64,000 bases of DNA, taken from positions 12,182,297-12,246,296 of the forward strand of contig OU452206.1 of NCBI GenBank assembly GCA_911728435.2, given 5' to 3'. The translations under genes and the position numbers were made by a program. This stretch comes from Apoderus coryli. Taxonomy: Eukaryota > Arthropoda > Insecta > Coleoptera > Attelabidae. The notes beneath the pieces were generated by a model that did no database searches, was not told the origin of the DNA, and saw only the letters and a program-made list of their open reading frames with translations. Shown here piece after piece: positions 57,081-64,000 of the stretch (positions are counted from its first letter, which is position 1; each line of letters begins with the position of its first letter).

Positions 57081-60000
57081 CGGGATAATCTTTATTTGGC
57101 AACACTGAGTTTTGACTTATTATAGTCTTTAAAATAGTTTATATCACGTCGTTTTTCTTTTTTCCCTCATTTATTTTTATTATCTTTTCAACGTTTCGAT
57201 AGACTTAGCTATCTTCTTCAAGAAATAAAACTGTATTCCATAGTTCCATGTGATGGTGTAGTGGAGTGTTTGGCATAATTTCTTGAACCTTCTTTTTTAT
57301 TAGTTTTGAATTTGTTAAATTACAATTAGTGCCGAAATGAGGTCAAATTTAAAAAAAATTCCAATATCTGCCGTTTTCTGTAACATCCGATTTGACAGAA
57401 CTCGATTGTTTTGGGGTTAGTTAGGATAGGTTTGGCAGTTCAGCATAAAGAGACCCACGAAGAATCAAAGTCCTCAAAATGGTTCAAATTTATTTTGAAA
57501 AACATGTTCATTTTGAGAAACCCATCGGGGATTACGTGCGTTTCATGGTGCTCATAGTCGCACAACAGGGCGATTAATTCGAGAAATTATAGATCGTTGT
57601 CGCAATAAGTTTACTATAAATGATAATCGTAAGACATGGTACAGTACGCAACAAGTGATAAATGATCCAAATGCGTCAATTCATTCATTGAACTCAACAA
57701 TTAACTTCAACCATACATTTTATGATAAATTGAAGGCACAAAATCATGGTTTAAGCATATTTGCATATTTTGCTGTCAATAAGTTGAATTGCCGCCGATG
57801 ATAATCCAAAAGCTAGAAAAATCTGACTGATGGAATTCATTTACTGAAAAAAACAACAGACGAACAATAAATTTCACGAAATCGAAATGTTAATTGATCA
57901 CTTCTTTCTTGCTATTTGACGCCGCTCCGGAAATATGTAAGACGAATTTATATTAATTATCTTTTCTATAAAGCCAATTTGGTGGTTATTAAAAAAATAT
58001 TTCTCTGTTCTATTGCCAGGTATCCGCATAACACCCTGTAAGTTTTGTATGTTCCTAAGTCGTGCGATCCTATTTTTGTATTTATTACGCCGCTCGTAGT
58101 AACTTAATTATTTGTCGGGCAACGTAAATAATACTTCAGGTATTTAAGATATAAAAAGAAAGAAAATCAAAATAAAAGACAAAACTTATTGCTGCAAATA
58201 AAGTTTTCACGTAGCAGGAATGAATATCGATTGGAAGTTAAATTTTCAGTCTTACATTTCAGGATGATTTGTCTCGATAAAAACTTTTCTAGGTACTTAC
58301 AGAGTTTTACGAACGAATACGAGCAAGTCCTCAGAATAGAACAGAACGTCTGGCGTCTAAGCTATGGCAATGTTGGACAAATTTCTTTTCGGATAAGAAA
58401 GACAAACTTTTTTTGACAAAAATAGATACTTCTTTCTTTCTGACTTAGCTACAACGTAAATGACTTCTTCTACGAATTTAAATCTGGCAATCATTGTATC
58501 TTTTACAGGGATTTAGATCCCGTTAAAGAGTTTTGTTATTCTAGATATTCTGCTGTAAATTACATGGGAATATAGAGTGTACAAATAATTAAATTGAGTC
58601 ATCATGATTAAGATACTATGTCCACACAACATTTTTCATCAAATGGCATTTTCTTTTATTAATATAGAGCGATACGTGAAATTTAATGACGCGGTTAGTT
58701 TTTACTTGGATAGAAAACCAAAAAGCCATGATAGTTGTGGGACTTCTCATAATCTCAAAAAGTGCCATTATTTAATAAAATATTGAGGAAAATTTGCAGG
58801 ATTTTGGAAGCTTCTTAAATTATATCTGCTTAATTTGCATTTAAGCACTTCAGAACACTAAAAATCTATTGTAATTTGTATTATGGTAAAAATATTTGCG
58901 AAATTAGCATGTTCAGATTATGCAAAATCAAATAATGTTGCTCCAATGTTAATATGTGTAATATACTGGATCTGGCCAAAATTTTTGAAATTTTGAGAAT
59001 TTTTTTTTTATCGACTTTTTTTAAATCTCGATCGAAAATGCAAAAGCCAACAACTTTTTCAAATAAAATTCTTTAAAATTGTAACTAAAATATGTTCGAC
59101 AAGCAAAAACTAACTGCGAATATAATTTGACTTTTTCTAATAATAAAAAATCACATTTGATGCAGACTTTTTGCGGACATGGTATACAGGGTGTCCACAA
59201 AAAAAAACCATAACAATGAGAGCGGTGATTCTATGAACTGGGATCCGGAAATGCTTCCTAAAGGAGCGTCCGCACTTTAAATACGACAGGCCATTTGGTC
59301 GAAAGCTAGTACACAATTTACGGGGGATTTCGCGTAAAGACCATGGCGGGCACAGGGCCTCAAAGTCGAATTAGGTAAGGATAATGAGATCATATTTAAA
59401 GATAACAAAAACCCAAGATAATTTATTTGTGTATCTCTATCAAAACTAAAATAATTTCCAAACTCTCGTATGTATATACTCGCAAACTCAGATTTGGCCC
59501 TATATTTTAACAACGAATCTCCAAAACCGTATTTTATCATTGTACATACACACACTCCGTGTAATTTTCTCCTTTTCTTCTTCATGCATGCGGTTTCTGC
59601 TTTGCGACTTTTGAAAATCCCACAAAACTCTCATGTATTGAAGTGCCCGTTTTTATTAAGTGTTACGGAAAATAATTGGAGAAGTTTTGGGTAAGTTTTA
59701 CAAGATGTTCGAACGGAATTTAATTAACTGCTTACATTATAACAGAGACTCGTCTTTGAACCACGGTGGTGTTGCTCTAAGCGAGAAGGAGAATGAGACG
59801 TAGAAAAAAGAGGGGCGATAAAAATAATATTAAGTTTCACTCATTTTGGTGGTGTATGTAAAAGATTGTTGCGAAATTAGATAAGTTTGTGGTTATGTAT
59901 ACAAATTAGACGAACAAAAAGTGTTGTTAAGCGAAAGTTTTAACAGTGTTGCGGCGCTGCTTCGGTTTGATGCAAACATCGTAAATAAAATACGTTTTAC

Positions 60001-60650
60001 AGAGAAGATATAACTACATGTTTAAAATATTAATTAAAATTATAGAAGAGAGTAAATAGTTCATATTAGGCCGTCATCTTGAAGAATTTTTTCTCAATGC
60101 TAAGATCAGGGTACGAAGAAATTCTTCAGGACAATCAATGGCATAATAACCCACTCCTCACATCGACTTAAAGATATTTTTTGTGAATAGAGAAGTGACA
60201 GCTACTCAGTAGACGGTCGCGCGAAAACTTAATACAATCTATAGATACAATAATCTCTTCGAAAAGGAGGATTCATAAGTACATAGTGTTTTAACAGCAA
60301 TTAGCAACTTTACTAAGTACCTATGTATTAATTTAAACAAAAATACTATCAAACTCATTACTAATAAGCTTCGAAGCTTATATTTTGACACTTTGGTGCC
60401 AATTGTTTAATAATAATAAAATAGTTTTTGTTTTTTGACTATAAATTCGTAAAAAGGTTAAATCGCGACGGTTAGAGCATTGAATTACTACTGACTTGGA
60501 CTTGTCAATGCTGTAGATACCTGTTTTTTTAAAAGACATTAACATCGACAGTTATTGCCTTAGACGTGACAGTTTGTCAATTATTGGGCAAAGCATACAG
60601 ACTATATACAAAAGTGACAGTTAGCCATAGTATAAGCCATTTTTTTGAAG
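57081..60650. other. no gene recognised
   Basis: Non-coding, mostly AT-rich. CAACGTTTCGATAGACTTAG at about 57189 looks like a dispersed-repeat motif. A TACAGGGTGTCC terminus is at about 59184. The block CTACTCAGTAGACGGTCGCG (60203-60222) is shared, inverted, with 49017-49036. Plus-strand frames at 57480-57800 look weakly protein-like (TTGRLIREIIDRCRNKFTIN), but no family is recognised. Confidence 0.35.
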
Positions 60651-60652
60651 TA

Positions 60653-61825
60653 CTAGGTGGGCCACAAGAAATCACCCTATTGGAAGATGCTCTCATTTTT
60701 GCAAATGGCCGCCAATGTCAAATCTGTTTTGACATTTGTGGACTAGACAGATGCAGAATACAAGTGAACAAGCCATGGAGCGATACACTCCCCAAGAACG
60801 CGGAATAATCGTGTCTATTTTTTTGCGTAACAATTCGTCTGTGGTGTTGGCGCAGCGCGAATTCCGTCGCCGATTTGCCGGCCGTCCGACACCGACTGCG
60901 CCGTTTGGCACCAACCTTGAAGAGTATGGGACCACACGAGACCTTGCCAAGAGTGGCCGGCCCCGGAGCGCCCGTTCTGCCGAGAATATCGCCGCTGTTG
61001 CCGAGGATGTCGAGCTGTCGCCGGAAACATCTACCAGACACCGTGCCACGCAATTAGCCATCAGCCGGACGTCCCTAAGGCGAATTTTGGTCAAAGACCA
61101 GCGCATGTTCGATTTTTCCAAAATCATAATGAGCGATGAGGCTCATTTCCACCTCAGCGGGTACGGGAACAAGCAAAACTATCGCTTCTGGGGCACCGAA
61201 AATCCACGAGTGGTGACTGCATGGTGCGCTGTTCATGCTGGAGTCATCGGGCCATTTATTTTCGAGAATGCCGCTGGCCAAACGACAAGAGTGGACGGTG
61301 CTCGCTATAGGGCCATGTTGACCGAGTTTTTTCTGCCGCAATTGGACGAATTAGGACTGAGGGACATGTGATTCCAACGGGACGGGGCAACGGCACACAC
61401 TGCGCGAGCCACAACCGATATTTTGAAGGCAGCGTTGCCGGGTCGCCTCATCTCTCGTTTTGGCGATTTGCACTGGCCGCAAGATCGCCCGATTTAAGCG
61501 TGCGAGACTTTTTTTGTGGGGTTTTTTAAAGTCCCGTATTTACGTGAACAAGCCCGAGACTCTGGAAGCCCTCAAGGACAACATTCGACACGAGTGCGAG
61601 AATCTGTCGCCCGAAGTTCTGGCCGAAGTGATGAAAAATGCCATAAAACGAGTCCGTATGGCAATCAATTGTGACGGCGCCCATTTGGCCGATATAATCT
61701 TCTCGACTTAATGAATAAAATTGTAAAGGTTCAAATAAACATAATCAAAAAACCGAATCGAGGTTTTTCATTTAGAAAAAAAAAGAGAGCCAAACAACAT
61801 CGGATGACTTCTTTTGGCCCACATT
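60653..61825 (+). mobile_element. GC-rich Tc1-like transposon, degraded
   Basis: The left end has TAGGTGGGCCACAAGAAATC (about 60655) and the right end, reversed, has ATGTGGGCCAAAAGAAGTCA (about 61823), giving imperfect terminal repeats. The exact limits and duplication are uncertain. The interior is clearly richer in G and C than the surrounding DNA. Confidence 0.55.
60751..61711 (+). pseudogene. Tc1-like transposase, stop plus frameshifts plus deletion
   Basis: The first ATG is at 60751. The N-terminal helix-turn-helix (MERYTPQERGIIVSIFLRNN, then AQREFRRRF), second helix-turn-helix (HRATQLAISRTSLRRIL), the first catalytic block IMSDEAHFHLSGYGNKQNYR, and the block VIGPFIFENAAG follow in frame. 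A TGA at 61369-61371 interrupts just before FQRDGATAHTARATTD, the second catalytic block. One base appears missing near 61482 and another near 61508, around the SPDLS...DFFLWG third catalytic block, after which 61510-61711 reads on to the C-terminus. About 40 residues that normally lie between the second helix-turn-helix and the first aspartate are also missing. With the frames joined, the last two aspartates would be 41 residues apart. Inactive, but decay is modest. Confidence 0.8.
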
Positions 61826-64000
61826 TGAGAAGCTACCTATACCACTCTCGCATTTACGAAGACTACGATTGCGCTCGTATTGAAGATAAACTCTGTTAAG
61901 TCAGTAGCGTGTAAAATAAATAAAAAATAGTAAAGGGTTTAAATATATATTATGTTTTGAAGTAAAAGAACGACCTCGTTAAGGATATAAAAGTTTAATT
62001 GATTCAAAACGAACTCAACTAACATAAATGGCAAACAATTTACTTTCAAAATTAAGATGAGATGTTACATACAAAACCACAACATATTTTTGAATAATAT
62101 TATATCGATAATCGGTAATTATAAAGTTAGTTCTGCCTTCTAAAACTATAAAATACTGAAATGTGCTATACTAAAAAGGATTAATATAATTCAATAACTA
62201 TTCGAAACCAATAACATCTTTGAACTTTAGAATCTCATAATAAAATTGCTGAAAATGCCAAGGAACTATTCATTACACTTGGTATTGGGTTAACTAAATA
62301 TCAAGAAAGTTCACTGAGTCAATGCGTAATTAATATTTTACGAACACTAAAATTTAATAGATATACGAGTAAAACACATATACATTTGTTGTAATTAATT
62401 GCATGGGATGCAAATAAAGCAGTAAAAAAATATGATCCTTCAGAGAAAGTCTCTATTACAGTTTAAAGGACCTTTTTTCTAAGAAAATTATAATTTAAAC
62501 CTTTATATATTATATCAAAGAGAAATGACAACTGGTTAAGTGTACGAAACAAAAATATTGCTTAAATGATATTTATTGTCGCGTTTTTCTTTTCGCATAG
62601 GTAAATAGCAGTTGCACAACATAAAACGGAGACAATAAATTATATTGGATATAGCGATTCTTTCCGCATTATGCCGTTATCTACTAAAACTCTCTGGGAG
62701 GGTGGCTGCTACGGTATATATACAATATATAGACTCTTTCCTCTCCATCCTAAGTCGAATGGCCTACGTCTGAAAATCTATGTCTCACAGCTGTTTTACG
62801 TTTAATTAAGACGGTCATAAATCATCAAGCATTTTCCCGAGTAAAATTAAAAATTCCTTCATAATTCTTCCCATTACTACAATTTCCAGAAATTGTTATC
62901 TGTGCGGCGCGGCGGCGAAAAGTTTTTTCTTTTCTTTCCGCCTTCTGGTTTGTTGCTATTCTCCGTCATTTTTGCAACAGTAATTAATATATTATACGAA
63001 AAAGAACCCTTATACAGCTTTTATCACTGCTGATATAATAACACTTTATTTAGAAGCGCGGTTAAGTTATGTACATCAGAAGAAGGGTATCCAAAATGCT
63101 TGGAATTAATTATAGCCAAGTGTAACCATATAACCTTCGAGAGTTGCAAGTCATGAAGCCTAAATCTGGCAACGTAGCAGGTAGTACATGATTAAATATT
63201 ATATATAAATAATAAAACACTCTGACTTAAGAATATCATGATAATTATGGGAGCAAAGTTAAAAGTAACCTATCATTGTAAAGCACATAAAAATGTTCGA
63301 CCCCTACTGCTATTTTAAAATTGAAGAAAATATCAAGGAACTTCAAAATGGATACATCAGCCTTTATCTCAATTTTTTTTTAAAACTACATACTATAACA
63401 CCCTGCCTGAATCGTTACTAATCGGCCTCATATTTAAAGACACATCATTTTTAATAGCCAAACTTATATTTTACAAAACGATCACATAAATCAGAATATG
63501 AAATATAATAATGGGTACAGTCATTTCGAATAAAGCCAGTGATTTATTTTCAATGTAACAGACCGCAATCAAGTGCTGTCTTTATTCATTATTCTCTGTT
63601 TTGTCTCTCATAATAAACGACGCTGACAGATTGACTGGAAAACCAAAATGCCGGAAATCTCATGCTAGTACAGTTTGCGTTCTTGTATTGCTTTTTGTCG
63701 GTGCATTTACCGGTTCGTATATGTCCATGGCTCTTTATATTCAATTCATTGTTAAGATATTCAATTCAATCGACTACAGATATCCACTTCATAATATGAC
63801 GAAGTGACTTGTAAGTAAATGTAATTTATTCATTACTAGAAAGAGGAATTACAATAACGTTTCCCAAAAAACGCAAATCTCAACGTAGTAGGCTTTATTT
63901 TAACGAAGTTATATTGTCTCGCTTTATAAAGCCTTACTTGTATTGTACTCTTTTTGGAACTGAGATAGGTCTGATTATGCAATACAACCTCTTCAAAATT
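61826..64000. other. no gene recognised
   Basis: AT-rich. 62900-62930 holds a GC-rich GGCGCGGCGGCG patch. A frame at 63601-63807 contains a hydrophobic stretch (VCVLVLLFVGAFTGSYMSM), but there is no other support for a gene. Confidence 0.4.

Noticed and set aside
57440..57900. Coding region for a new gene
   Set aside because: Peptide fragments look plausible in places, but stops occur in all frames and no family could be recognised.
60693..61127. 144-codon minus-strand frame in the GC-rich transposon
   Set aside because: High GC lowers stop-codon frequency; the plus strand carries clear transposase motifs, so the frame is a shadow.
63601..63807. Frame with a predicted membrane helix near the right end
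   Set aside because: Starts without ATG context, isolated, no conserved motif that I know; a single hydrophobic stretch is common by chance in AT-rich DNA.

Overview
The window looks like an intergenic or intronic stretch of an AT-rich insect chromosome. Evidence for this is the base composition, eukaryotic transposon families throughout (mariner and Tc1-like elements, hAT, non-LTR retrotransposons with (ATT)n tails, a Crypton-like tyrosine recombinase), a short run of the insect-type telomere unit CCTAA, and no operons or closely packed genes. I could not identify a complete host gene. Two short coding-like exons (26566-26658 plus, 53014-53193 minus) are weak candidates for host gene pieces.

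Layout. 1-5 kb: mariner and Tc1-like relics and a 720-bp mariner-derived fold-back. 5.5-7.9 kb: a 2.4-kb DNA transposon with an intact 566-aa transposase (probably Chapaev-3-like), short terminal inverted repeats and a TTA duplication. 10.4-11 kb: an internally deleted mariner. 12.8-14 kb: a Crypton-like tyrosine recombinase broken by one frame change and bracketed by a direct repeat. 14.9-17.1 kb: a MITE and a decayed LINE. 17.2-19.7 kb: an inverted repeat interrupted by a fresh-looking DD41D Tc1/mariner-type element with 340-bp terminal repeats that look identical, an intact 357-aa transposase and TA duplications. 23.1-25.2 kb: a 5'-truncated LINE with its reverse transcriptase frame still open. 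25.4-26.5 kb: a fold-back element packed with ACGTT-type motifs. 26.8-27.4 kb: two minus-strand hammerhead ribozymes spaced exactly 331 bp apart, one intact and one with a shortened helix II, the second in the centre of a large palindrome. This is the most striking feature of the window.

28.7-64 kb is mostly relics: two hAT elements with perfect 8-bp duplications (28719-28974 and 43760-44818), a LINE with a degraded reverse transcriptase and RNase H (31.5-33.1 kb), mariner and LINE fragments at 35-36 kb and 40-41.5 kb, MITEs, a 1.36-kb palindrome (51.5-52.9 kb), and a GC-rich Tc1-like transposase (60.7-61.8 kb) whose composition differs sharply from its surroundings.

The genes do not form a pathway. 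Each coding region serves its own mobile element. The two intact transposases could act in trans on the many short terminal-repeat copies, but that is inference. All similarity judgements were made by eye from translated motifs; no database search was run.
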